This document shows positions 32,990 to 44,924 of a DNA stretch of 64,000 bases, in pieces. How positions within the stretch are numbered: position 1 is the first letter of the stretch; every line of letters begins with the position of its first letter. Source of the DNA: Sabellastarte sp. h YS-2021 (Eukaryota > Annelida > Polychaeta > Sabellida > Sabellidae); the NCBI GenBank assembly GCA_964017235.1, contig OZ024936.1, forward strand, positions 37,346,040 through 37,410,039, given 5' to 3'. A program made the translations under genes and the position numbers. The notes under the pieces are model-generated. The model saw only the letters and a list, made by a program, of their open reading frames with translations. It did no database searches and was not told the DNA's origin.

Positions 32990-34160
32990 AATGCAATATC
33001 CTCGTTCCACCTTGAAGAAGGGGTCCAAGGTAAAATCCAACCACACAAAAACATTCCCAGCCCATGATTTCCTATAGGCTGGTTTACCATCCCAAACCTC
33101 TAGGACCAATAATAAGCGAGTTATAAGCACTTCTAAGTTTGGCTGTCTTCATTTGACCTAGAAGGAGGGGTCCAAAGGTCAAATCTGACCACACCAAAAG
33201 AATCCCAGCCCATGATTTCCTATATGTTGGTTTACCATCCCAAACTTCTAGGACCATTAATAAGCGAGTTTTCAGCACTTTTAAGTTTGGCTATCCTCGT
33301 TTGACCTTGAAGGCAGGGTTCAAGGTCAAATCTGACCACACCAAAAGATTCCCAGCCCATGATTTCCTATAGGATGGTTTACCATCCCAAACCTCTAGGA
33401 CCAATAATAAGCGAGTTATAGGCACTTTTAAGTTTCGCTATCCTCAATTGACCTTGAAGGAGGGGTCCAAGGTCAAATCCGACCACACCAAAAGATTCCC
33501 AGTCCATGATTTCCTGTAGGTTGGTTTACCATCCCAAACCTGTAGGACCAATAATAAGCGAGTTATAAGCACTTTTAAGTTTGGCTATCCTCAATTGACC
33601 TTGAAGGAGGAGTCCAAGGTCAAATCTGACCACACCAAAAGAATCCCAGCCCATGATTTCCTATATGTTGGTTTACCATCCCAAACTTCTAGGACCATTA
33701 ATAAGCGAGTTATAGGCACTTTTAAGTTTGGCTATCCTCGTTTGACCTTGAAGGCAGGGTTCAAGGTCAAATCCAACCACACCAAAAGATTCCCAGCCCA
33801 TGATTTTCTATAGGTAGGTTTTCGATTCCAAACCTCTAGGACCAATAATAAGTGAGTTATAAGCACTTTTTAGTTTGGGTATCCTCGTTCGACCTTGAAG
33901 GAGGGGTCCAAAGTCAAATCGGACCACATCAACAGATTCCCAGCCCATGATTTCCTATATGTCTGTTTACCATCCCAAACCTCTAGGACCAATAATAAGT
34001 GAGTTATAAGCACTTTCATGTTTGGCTATCCTTGTTTGACCTTGAAGTAGGGGTCAAAGGTCAAATCTGACCACACCAAAAGATTCACAGCCCATGATTT
34101 CCTACAGGTTGGTTTACCATCCCAAACCTCTAGGACCAATAATAAGAGAGATATAAGCAC
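32990..34160. repeat. 147-bp tandem array, 8 units (array 1)
   Basis: Units contain TTTGACCTTGAAGGAGGGGT, CAAATCTGACCACACC, CCCAGCCCATGATTTCCTAT, ATCCCAAACCTCTAGGACC and AATAAGCGAGTTATAAGCAC. CCATGATTT recurs at 33062, 33210, 33357, 33504, 33651, 33798, 33945 and 34093. Divergence between units is a few percent to about 10 percent by eye. Short frames across it are incidental. Confidence 0.95.
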
Positions 34161-34350
34161 TTTTCATGACTGACAAAGAAACACCTGTGGCGGCCATCTT
34201 GTTTTTCAAAATGAGACCAAAAATATTCCCAGGCAACATTTTATGGTTATTAATATATCCTGCAAACTTGAGAAGGCTAGCTATAATATTTTTTTTTCGT
34301 TAGAGCAGTAATGGTGAAATCTCTCTACACACTGCGGCTATCCAGTGGAT
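34160..34350. repeat. Inter-array segment of composite repeat block
   Basis: TGACTGACAAAGAAACACC, GGCGGCCATCTTGTTTTTC and CTACACACTGCGGCTATCC are shared with 52780-52990 and 54810-55140, where they also follow 147-bp units. Its consistent position shows the arrays move as a composite. Confidence 0.85.
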
Positions 34351-34925
34351 ACAATGATTTACTCAACAGTAAGAACCTGAAAGTAGCTATTGCTCAGCTA
34401 TGCCATGACATACAGGTCTGCAATTTCACTATGTTATAGCTGACCAAAAATTACGTGAATAACATATTTAAACAAAATACTCTAAATGCAATAGTTTTCA
34501 AGTTACAACTGATTTACTCAATAGTGATAACCTCAAAGTAGCTATTACTCAGCTATGCAATGAGCTACATGTCTGAATTTTTACTATGTTATAGCTGACC
34601 CAAAAGTAGGTGAACAACATATTTAAGCAAAATACTGTAAATGCAATAGTTTTCAAGTTACAACTAATTTACTCAAAAGTGAGAACCTGAAAATAGCTAT
34701 TGCTCAGCTATGCCATGAGTTATAGGTCTGTAATTTCACGATGTTATAGCTGACCCAAAAGTAGGTGAACAACATATTTTAACAAAATACTCCAAATGCA
34801 ATATTTTTCAAGTTACAACTGATTTACTCAACAGGCAGTACCTGAAAATAGCTATTGCTCAGTTGTGCCATGAGCTACAGGTCTGTAATTTCACTATGTT
34901 ATAGCTGACCCAAAAGTAGCTGAAT
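34350..34925. repeat. About 155-bp tandem array, left part
   Basis: GATTTACTCAACAGTGA, AGCTATTGCTCAGCTATGCC, TATGTTATAGCTGACC and AAATGCAATAGTTTTCAAG recur with spacing near 148-160 bp. The array is cut at 34925 by the non-autonomous DIRS copy B and resumes at 40415. Confidence 0.93.
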
Positions 34926-35197
34926 TGTAAAAATTTTATTGTAATTTAACTTTTTATAAGTTAAATACTTACCTTATCCTCACTAATGCTTACGTGTTGG
35001 TAGGAGCAAACAAGTACGACCAAACGAGAATATTTTTAAAATAAATATTCTTGTCGGTACCAGTATGTATACGCATGACCGCGCATGCGTGTGCACCGGA
35101 AGAACCCCGTTAAGCCTCACTTTAATTTTGGGAGCCAATATAATATATTGTAAACCCAAAAATCTTGAAAATGTGGGGTTGGTAGGGCGGGAATCCG

Positions 35198-35310
35198 AAT
35201 CTAGTGAGGATAAGGTAAGTATTTAACTAATAAAAAGTTAAATTACAATAAAATTTTTACATTTTATTGCGTAAAATACCCTTACCTTATCCTCACTAAT
35301 GCTTGATTAC
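35198..35310. repeat. Internal complementary region (ICR) of copy B
   Basis: The same edge-to-edge join as in copy A: ..AATAAAATTTTTACA next to TTTTATTGCGTAAAATACCC, flanked by complements of the two outer edges. Conservation in both copies argues the structure was functional at transposition. Confidence 0.88.
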
Positions 35311-36619
35311 AACCATACTGGTGGTGGGATTTTTAATATTTTTGCCACCAAAAGCAGGTATAACCAAATGAAAAGACAAAGTACACATCTCAAGAAACTT
35401 GAGAGTACCAGACTATATTATGCAGTAAAAGTCACTTAACAAAATAACATTTAGTAGTTATATATGTAAGCACTACCTGGCAACCTTCCCAAAGGTGCCT
35501 TGGCCCTGCATGCATCTTTTAGTTCCAATGTACTAATTTCAAACACACTTGTGGTGATAAGTACAAAAGTATGCTAGGCATACTTAGCAAAATAACAAAA
35601 TGACCTATGTAGTTATATTCTGTTATTAAGTAAACTGGAACTGTTCAGAATAGGCATTGAAAAATTCCACACCTTTGGAATTTTATAACACTAAATACCA
35701 ATGTGTTCACCAACCATTGAAAGGGGCATTGGTAAGTAACAGGAAACTGTGCTCCTCTATATGGAGAAGACCTATTAACACATTCCTTGGGTCTTTCCAT
35801 CAGATCAGATGCTTTCCCAAGATCTCTGAATGAAATGATTGTCCCATGATTGGGGTATTTCCAATGGGTCTGTCTTCAATTACCACTAAACTGTGTCATC
35901 TGGCCATTGGAATTGTATATATATACATATAATTACTGTAATGTATAATACAATACACAAACTATGAAGGAACCACATGTCGATACTGTAGTTCCAAAGA
36001 ACAGACTGACCTTCATTTGACTTTCAAGTCATAAGTTAAAGTATAAAACTGTGTAATGTGAATCCAGCCATATAAGGAGCATTTGAACCTTGACCCTAGG
36101 AACATTCTAAATTCCAAGGTCAGATACTTGATCAGCTAGCAGAACTGTCTGCCTTTGACATTGTAACTCCTTGTTTACCTCCTGAAAAGCCATCATGAAT
36201 GATGAATAGCACATATTCCACTAAGATCTGCAATCTGTCAAGATATAATCTTAGTCCTATCTTCAGTGAAAGCAGGCCCATCTGAGGCTATCTGTTCTCT
36301 GCCAGGAGTACTGATGAAGGAGAAATTGTGATTCCTTCCAGCTCTGTATTTCAATAATTGAAAGTCCAAACAACATCACCTCTCTATCTATCAGAGACCC
36401 AGATCATGAGAAACTGATTTGACTGTCAGAATGTTCAAATTCTGATTCAGATTGTATAAAGAGACTTTGTCAAGACTACAATAATCAAGACAAGACCAAA
36501 GAATGTAAAAGGTATAGCACCATCCTTCATTAGTCTATCCTAAGAAAACCCACTATCAATCCATTTAGATCATAACTATGAATGATTTCAAAAATTAACT
36601 CAAATGAAACCAATCGAAC

Positions 36620-36790
36620 AGTCTATTGAGTTTAAAACTGTGAAGGATTTCAACAGTGAACCCAACTGAAAAACCATGAATCAGTCTATTGAGTCCATAC
36701 CTATGAAATATTTCAATAGTGAACCAAAAGAAAACCCATTTATCAGTCTATTGAGTTCATAACTATGAATGATTTCAATAGTGAACCCAA
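36620..36790. repeat. 62-bp tandem repeat inside copy B
   Basis: Counterpart of 16550-16795, with the same TCTATTGAGTTC...AGTGAACCC units. Confidence 0.8.
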
Positions 36791-36960
36791 ATGGTTTGCA
36801 ATAGCATCCCTGTATCCTGCAAGTGTGGTAGAAACCAGATTCTACTGGTGAATCAATGGTTCCAAAACCTGCCATTGAGAAGAGAGAAGGCTATTGGAAA
36901 TCCAACTGAATCTCCTTCCATCAGATTCACAGATTCAAAAGAACTACCTTGCTCTGTAGA

Positions 36961-36987
36961 CCTTTTTTTTTTTTTTTTTTTTTTTTT
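36961..36987. repeat. 27-base T homopolymer in copy B
   Basis: An uninterrupted T run lies within the ~190-bp segment absent from copy A. Copy A joins TTCCAA directly to GCCAATAGTGG, so either copy A lost it or copy B gained it. Confidence 0.95.
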
Positions 36988-39900
36988 GAACTGAGATAGG
37001 CAGGCTTTGGTGAATCCCTGGTTGATAGCTGCTTAAGGAGATTTCTCCATGCTGCAGGCCAATAGTGGTTTGGGGAATAAGTCCATCAGGGCCCAGACCA
37101 ACACATCCCTGGTCACCCTGGGATTCCTGCTATTATGTAATAAGTATTATTCTCATTTTTTGTACCATTTTGAAATGAGAAATATTTAACAGTAGGCTTA
37201 ACCAAACAGTGCCTCGAATAAGATACTCAATACCTCTACTGCCATTGTATTGCATCATATTAGGGCAACAGACTGGTGAAATGAACACAGATAGCTTGTT
37301 CTTCATCTTTGTTACAAAGCTATGTAACATAACAGGGTGCCAGATATGGCAAACCATATGAAAACCATGGGATGAAGTACATTCTGTTTGAATGCCTTAT
37401 CCCTGTATGTAAGGATGTTGATATCCCATCATGACAGCCCTAAATGTAGTGAGCCCTCACAATTTGTTGTGGGCTTACAAAGGACTATTAGATGCAAGAT
37501 ACACATCTAATGAAAGGGTAAGATAAACAACACTGTGCTATGCTGTTATCTGGAGTAAAACCATCTTGTTTTGAAGGTGAATTTGAAAACCCTTAACATC
37601 AGAAATGCAGCCCTCAGTATCCTCTGACAGCCCTGGTTTCTGTGGCTGACCATATGACAGCAAACGGATCTCCCAAATGTGTTCTTTGACCCTCTATAGT
37701 TCCAAGTTCTGTAAACTATGAACATGTCTGAAGGTGAAGAGATTGTGAATATTCCAATGGAATTTCCAAGCAACATTTATGTGAAGAATGTCCATTGGAA
37801 CTGAATGTTGTAAGTTATAGATTCCTATAAATGACATGAGAATTATGGGAATGGCTAATAAACTTGTATGTATACCATCCATAAGCTGCTCAAATAACCC
37901 ACTTTCCTTCTATGAGGACACTTCACCCTTGCCATGGAAGAATTAGTAAGTGCTATGTTGGGATGAGTTCTGACATCAAGCTTATCCCCCAATGTACAAT
38001 GTATCCCTAAACTTCTCAAGTACCAGACTTCTTTCTATAGGGACACTTCACCCTTGCCAGAGTTAATTTTGTCACCAAAGAACTGGAAGTGTTTTATTGG
38101 GATGAATTCTAACTCCATAAGCTTATCACCCACTGTAGTTCTGTACACAGGCCACTAATTGCTTCGATTTCTACAAGGAAATATGTGATGTTGGTGACAG
38201 CATATAACCAGTAGTCAATACTGATGAATGTGGTGCTACACGGCCAAATTCGAATGGATCCGTCGTTGTACCGAAGTGTGGGATGTGAACTGAAAAGAAT
38301 GACCTATGACAGGGTGCATTCTTTCACCAGCAAATAAAACAATGAAGCATAACACTTAGATGTACCTGGGATTGAGGAAGAACGCGTCTGATAGATGTAA
38401 CGCGACTACCTATCCACTTTCGCAAATGGAGTACCGATTACCTTGGAGTTTGCATCCTCTGAGCCGTATGATGCCCGATATATATACTAGCCTCACAGGT
38501 CACCAATATACTGTAAAACTGTAGGTTTGCACGCATTTTACTGAGATTACTGAACATATAGAAGCATTTGATGCATACTTCCTCCATTTAATTGTTGTTT
38601 CCTGTCAGAATATATAACCGCTATGAATTGTGGGAATTCTCGACAATTCGATAAGGTAGTTGCAGAACTTCATAATGTGATCAACTTCGAAACGGCATTA
38701 GTATTTAAATTAGATGTTGCAGTAAAACAACCTCCATCCATCATTTCTTTATCTGATGGATTGTGATGCGTTCCCTTAATTCCTGTCTGTTTTACCAGCC
38801 AATAACTTGTAACATATTAGTGTATATGTGATACAAAACAGGTTCATGCTGCAAATCCTTGCCATAGATACTTCTTCTTAAATTTCTAAAACTTCCCAAT
38901 AACTGAGAAGGAAACAAATTAGATGTGAATGTAGGTGAGCAGTAAATCAACATCTTATTGAAGAGTTGGTCCACTGGAACCAAATAAAACATTGCAGTAT
39001 TTCTGTGTATGTGAAAACTGCTGGTGTATTCTTTAATGAGAAATCCTAATAGACCTTGCATAAGGTAGAAAAGTAAAGAAAGTAAACCTTTCCCAAATCC
39101 AAATGCATGGATGAGAAGGTATAACTTAGGTAGTTCTTCTTGATCTCAAGCAGTTTCTGTCGAATTTACCTCCACAAAGACAGAGTTGTTGCTTGTTTCC
39201 TGTTCAAATCGTCACCATGAAGCTCTCCCAGCCATGGATAACTTGTCTGAAGTGTGAGAGGACTAAAAATGCCAGCTTAGTAGTGACAATCTAGTTCCTA
39301 GCTAACAGAAAACCTTCATTAACAGCATGATCGTTTTCTTCAGTTGTTGAAAATAGTGACCAATGAAATTTAATATTCTTCCATAATGATCAGTTTGAAG
39401 GAAATGTCTCTTGACCAAGTGCATTCTCTGCCAAGTTTACTCTACCAGTTACCCTGCCATTTGCTTTCAGCTGAACTTCCTGTCAGTTGTAGTTGTGAAA
39501 CCATCTGATGAGAAGAACCTTCATTCCTGAACCCTTCTTCTGTTACAAGATTGCCTCTGCCATATTTACCTCACTTGCGAAGACAGAGGAAATAGTCTTT
39601 TGCGAGATGAAGATCCTATTCCCCTCTTCTGCCTCAAGGAAGAGATCCGTGGTAGTACTCTGAAGAGGAAGATCTTGTAAAATTGCAGTGTCTGTTACTG
39701 GGGTTGCCTCTGCCATATTTACCTCACTAGAGGAGGCAGAGGTACTACCCTTAAGTGAGATGAAGATCGAATTCTGGTTACTCCACTGGAGATCTGTGAA
39801 GAGGTAGATCTTGAAGAAGTGCAGTTTCTGTCATCTTTCTTCTGTATTAAAACAATGAAGCAGAAGACTTAAAATGATGTTCTTCTGTTCATAAGTTAGG

Positions 39901-40414
39901 CAGTTGATGGACCCTGCATAGCTTCTAGACGTGCTAGTATAAGCTGGAGAAGGTCAGAAGATGAATTCTTTCTCAATGTCGAGGAAAATCTTCTTTTAAA
40001 ATGGCTAACAGAACTCTACCACTAACTAAGTAAAAGGTCTGTAGAAGCCATAGATTCACTGAAATGCAGACTTCTTGAAGACAATGGCTGACAAATAACA
40101 AAAGAAAAGAAATAAAACCTTCCAATTCTAATGAAAGCGTGAATTCTTTTCAAAACATCTCCTTTCTTGCCAGCCATGTTGAAACTCTTCGCAAACGAAG
40201 ATCGTGTCAAACGATGTTTACTCCCTTACGACCAAAATAAAAGTGAGGCTTAACGGGGTTCTTCCGGTGCACGCGCATGCGCGGTCATGCGTATACATAC
40301 TGGTACCGACAAGAATATTTATTTTAAAAATATTCTCGTTTGGTCGTACTTGTTTGCTCCCGCCAACACATAAGCATTAGTGAGGATAAGGTAAGGGTAT
40401 TTTATGCAATAAAA

Positions 40415-40980
40415 AACATATTTACACAAATTTCTGTAAATGCAATAGTTTTCCAATTGCAAGTGATTTACTCAACAGTGAGAACTTCAAAGTAGCTATT
40501 ACTCAGCTATGCAATGAGCCACAGGTGTGGAACTTCACTATGTTATAGCTGACCCCAAAATAGGTGAATAACATATTGAAACAAAATACTCTAAATGCAA
40601 TAGTTTTCAAGTTATAACTGATTTACTCAACAGTGATAACCTAAAAGTAGCTATTACTCAGCTATGCCATGAGCTACAGGTCTGAAATTTTACTATGTTA
40701 TAGCTGACCCAAAAGTAGCTGAATAACATATTTATACGAAATTCTCTAAATGCAATAGTTTTCAAGTTACAAGTGATTTTACTCATGATGGAAGTTACTG
40801 AAAAGCCCAAAAGTAGCTATTACTCACTTAGCTATTGAGACAGACATCCAAGTTACTCACCATGTTGTAGCTCTGAAAAAAGTAGCTGAATAACATATTT
40901 TAACAAAATGCTCTAAATGCAACACTTTTCAAGTTATAAGTGATTTAGTGCATGATTTCATGAATTTTAATGCATTAAAA
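40415..40980. repeat. About 155-bp tandem array, right part
   Basis: It continues the array interrupted at 34925: AACATATTTACACAAA, TAAATGCAATAGTTTTC, GATTTACTCAACAGTG and AGCTATTACTCAGCTATGC. The last units are more diverged and fade into AT-rich DNA. The counterpart without interruption is 55140-55660. Confidence 0.92.
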
Positions 40981-41320
40981 ATTATTAAAAAAATTTATTA
41001 AAAAAAAATAAGACAGATCCAGGTCTCACACTCACACAAGAGAATCTACCTCTGGCCTAATACATATATGCAAGATATGAGAGAAATCTCTGCAATAGTC
41101 ACTGAGAAAATTGTGATAAAGTGTTGGAATTTTCACACTTTTGGTGGGGGTACCTCCCTTATAATGTCTCTAGCAAACAGACGAACTGACAGATTTGCAT
41201 GCCTTGAACAATTTTTCATCCTCGATAGATAAGGTATCTTTTAAAAAAAAACAGCATGTCTCTAGGCCTTGTATTTTTGGAGGAGACGTGGACGCGGACA
41301 CCCATGCCGCAGAGTGACGA
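40981..41320. other. Spacer before family C DIRS, no gene seen
   Basis: It starts AT-rich. GACAGATCCAGGTCT(C/A)A also occurs near 55660, so part belongs to the composite repeat block. The remainder, with TTGGTGGGGGTACCTCCC, is not recognised. Confidence 0.5.
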
Positions 41321-41668
41321 CATAAAAATTAAAATTATAACAAAATTTTTTCAATTTTATTGCGAAAAATACACTTTTCCTAACCATTTCCTGACCAATG
41401 CTGAATGCAGCCTTCATGGATGGCGGGCAGTACTAGAATATAAGAACCTAGTAACAACCCATTGAACAGTAAATAAACACACCACAAACATACAGGCATT
41501 CAGACTCAAACTCACCTCAATCATGAGGAAGCCGGACTGCTGAGTAATGCTGTGGAAGCCCATACTCCATATCAAGATACTGTTCAAAACCACCACCTTG
41601 AAACTCATCAACAGCAAACTAACGGCTAACAAAACGGTCTATCTACAGCTGTACAATCACATTACCTA

Positions 41669-42700
41669 TTAACAATTTACAACATGTTGAGCCGCAACCA
41701 CAGGCCCAATCTTCATTACATCACCATTATGCCAGCACAAATCCTTCGGGTAAAAATTTGTGAAGGTCGAATGGCTTCTCCAAAAACAGGAAGCCATAAT
41801 CTCATCCAAAGCAACTCCTCCCTTAAAAGCCAAAGAAGCAGCCAAAGCTCTAACCTCACGTACCTTGACTTGGGAAACATTTTGAACCTCCTGATCAGAC
41901 TTTTGGTATGCCAAAATGATAGACTGCTTAATCCAAGAAGATATAGTAGCCTTTGAAATATCCTTTGAGTAGCCCTCCTTAATAGCCACAAAAAGTAGTT
42001 TCTTGCCTTCCCTGAGATCTTTTGTCTTATCAAGATAATATCTCAAGGCTCTCACTGGACAAAGAGATTTATCTTGTACCAAAGATGGATCAAAGTGGGT
42101 TTCAAAGCAGGAATGACCACAGGTTGAATAGCCAAAGGACCCTCAGAAGCCAACTGATTTTTAGCTATGTATGCAGTTGAAGGTGAAAAGGTAACTTCTG
42201 ACCAATCCCTTTTCCTACTGAAGGAGTCAAAAGTCCAAGCATTTATTTCGCTATGTCTCTTACCAGAAGCCAAAGCCAATAAGAAAACTGTCTTAAAAGT
42301 CAAAATTTTAAGATCAGCTTTTGCCAAAGGTTCAAATGGGGGTCGAGTGAGAGCAAGTAACACCAGAGACAAGTCCCAATTGGGAATAGACCTATTTGCT
42401 GAAGGTCTGTCGCTATGAAAGCTGGCAATCAAACAATTCAAATCCAAACTCTGAGAAACCATCTGACCTGCTGAGCCTAGCCCATCTGCTACTGAAGTCC
42501 TGTAACCAGCAATAGTTCTGGGTTTTAAGTTCTTATCAGTAAAGAGATGATTAAAAAAATCAGCTATTTGAGGAATAGTTGGTTTGGTGACATCCACCTG
42601 ATTCTCCTAGGCCCACTTTTGAAATATGGCCCACCTTGAATCATACACTCGCCTTGAGGATTCTCTCTGAAGTGCCTTAATTCTATCTGCCACCTCAACA
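41669..42700 (-). pseudogene. Tyrosine recombinase region of family C DIRS
   Basis: It contains VADRIKALQRESSRRVYDSRW, then KPRTIAGYRTSVADGLG, LALASGKRHSEINAW (box I arginine region), ATISSWIKQSI, VKVREVRALAASLAFKGG (box II region), FYPKDLCW (tyrosine region) and IGPVVAAQHV. The order matches the recombinase of the complete element. Broken in a few places. Confidence 0.85.
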
Positions 42701-43480
42701 GAGAATCCTCCTTGACCTTCTTGTAGGTGTCCAGATACCATGCATGGAGATTCAGATACTCCAGATTCTTGTGGAATCTGAGATTGAAGGGTTGCTTTAG
42801 GAGATTGTGCACTTGAGGAAGCCTCAGTGGAATCTTGGTTGACAACTCCACCAGATCCCAAAACCAAGGCATCCCCGGCCACCCTGGCGCTATTACAATG
42901 ACCCTGCACCTGTAAGTGACCATCTTCTGAACTAACTGGGGCAGGATGGCCACTGGACAAAAGGCATAGGCGTCCAGAGCCTCCCAAGAGATGTTCAACA
43001 CATCTATCTGCCAGGCTTTGTCATCTGGGACAGGAGATACGTAAATTGGCAGTTTGGCATTCAAGCTGGTGGCAAACAGATCCACCATTGGCTTGTGCCA
43101 AACTTGGCAGATTTCTTGAAAAACCAGAGGATGCAGAGACCATTCTGTCTGAATGGCCCTGTCCCTCCTGGATAGGGAATCTGCTATCACATTGAGGTTC
43201 TCTGGAATAAGTCTGGCTCTGATATGGATCTCCCTGGCATTGGACCATGCCAGAATTCTCCACATCAAAGCACACATTTCGAAGGAGTGAGTTCCCCCTT
43301 CCTTGTTGATATAGGAGACCACAGTTGAATTGTCTGAAGAAACCAACATGACTTTTTGCCTTAATTGTCCTTGAAAATGTTTCAGAGCCAGAAAAACAGC
43401 TTTCAGCTCTAAAATATTGATATGCAAGTCTTTTTCTAATTGCTACCAAACCCCACTTACAGTACAGCTGTTCAAGTGGG
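42640..43480 (-). pseudogene. RNase H and methyltransferase-like region of family C DIRS
   Basis: It encodes INILELKAVFLALKHF, SSDNSTVVSYINKEGG and IPENLNVIADSLSR, then VDLFATSLNAKLPIYVSPVP, and finally VIVIAPGWPGMPWFWDLVEL. This is the most continuous copy in the window of the RNase H plus methyltransferase-like tail described for DIRS elements. Confidence 0.85.
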
Positions 43481-44600
43481 CCCCCAACCCTTCTCTGATG
43501 CATCTGTGAACAGCAACATATTGTGCTCTTTCTGATGCAGATTTGAACCCTTGAGCACGTTCTGAGGATCCATCCACCAAGCCAGATGGTCCCTTATCAG
43601 CTGAGAAATTGGGACAATTTTGTCCAAGGACTGGGGAAACTGCCAGTTGGTCTTCAGAAACCACTGAAACAGCCTCATATGGATTCGACCCAAAGGAACT
43701 GTCTTCTCCACGGAAGCCATGACCCCAATTAGCGACATGAGCTTCCTTGGAGTAGTAGTGTGACCCTGCAAAATGAAAACCATCAGAATTTTGAGTTTGT
43801 CCAATTTCTTTTGATTTGAGTAAACCAAACCCTCTCGAAGGTTGAAACGATAACCCAGAAACTCGAGATTCTGAGTCGGTTTGAGTTCTGATTTTTTCAA
43901 ATTGACAATCCAACCCAACTTTTCGACCAGAGTGATCAATTTTTGAACATCTCGAGCACAATTGACCGGATCCTTGGCCCTCACCAGCCAATCATCCAAA
44001 TACTGATGGATTCGAACCCCCTGTGAAAGAGCTATGAATTTGACCTCTTTCACTACTCGAGTGAACTCCAATGGAGCAGTCGCAATCCCGAAGGGTAGGG
44101 CTCTGAACTGAAAAGCCCAACCCTGCACATGAAAACGTAGATACTTTTGAAACTTTGGGTGTATGGGTACATGAAAATAAGCATCGGTGAGGTCTATGGA
44201 AGCCACCCACTCGCCTGTCTGAAGAGAAGCCCGAATGACTTCCGCGGTTTCCATTTTGAAGGTGGGAACATGCAAGTATGTATTTACCACACTGAGATCT
44301 ATTACTGGACGCCATTTGTTTTCTGGTTTTGGAACCAGAAACAAACGACTGTAGAATCCGAGAGAGTTCTTGTTTTAAACCGGAACCACTGCCCTTTTTT
44401 GAACCATTTATTGAACCGCCTCCAGCAAAGCTTGCTGCTTTACTGGGGATACATAACTGCTTTTGATTAGGGGAAACCGAGACAATGGAGGTTTCTGTTT
44501 GAATGGAAGACAATAATCTTGCTTTAAAACAAGAACTACCCTCGGATGAGCATTGAAGTTTGCCCACTCTTTCCAAAAGCTTTGTAAACGGGAACCAGGA
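43470..44600 (-). pseudogene. RT region of family C DIRS
   Basis: Landmarks FLVPKPENKWRPVIDLS, METAEVIRASL, SIDLTDAYFHVPI, PFGIATAPLEFT and YLDDWLVRA are followed by LGYRFNLREG and LLFTDASEKGWG at the RNase H start. It is a DIRS-type RT clearly separate from family A in sequence. Confidence 0.88.
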
Positions 44601-44924
44601 AATTTTGTGCTTACCTCCTTGTAGTCACTTCCTTCTGCCCCTACCCCTTCGGGCAGATCCTCTGTTGGAGTTATATGAACCCGATTGTCTCTTGTTCTGT
44701 TCATTTTGTTTTGATTGGGGACGAAAATTCTGAAAAGCAGCATTTTGATATCTGCTTTGCGAAGAATCCTTCTTTGAGTCTGCATAACGGGAACCATAAT
44801 TGTCTCCTCTGTGTTTCTTGTATACTGGTGCCCGATTTATCTGACTCCATTGAATGAAGTTTTGCTCCACTTCCGAAAGCACTTTGGAGTTAAATAATTT
44901 CTTCTTGGTTAGAGATGCATTTCT

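Larger units (their letters stand above)
34926..40414. mobile_element. Non-autonomous DIRS-type element, copy B (5.5 kb)
   Basis: It is nearly identical to 14900-20231 in sequence and order of parts. Outer edges are TGTAAAAATTTTATTG and TGCAATAAAA. Left terminal repeat is about 34970-35133, ICR about 35198-35310 and right terminal repeat about 40230-40414. It carries about 190 bp (36868-37059), including a 27-base T run, that copy A lacks. No enzyme is encoded. Insertion split a tandem array whose undisturbed units show the empty site as GTAGCTGAAT/AACATATTTA, so no target duplication was made. Confidence 0.92.

Noticed and set aside
32990-34160. Minus-strand frames with KSWAGNLLVWSDLTFGPLL-like peptides
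   Set aside because: They recur with the 147-bp unit (a multiple of three), so frames persist through the tandem array without any start, domain or length conservation.
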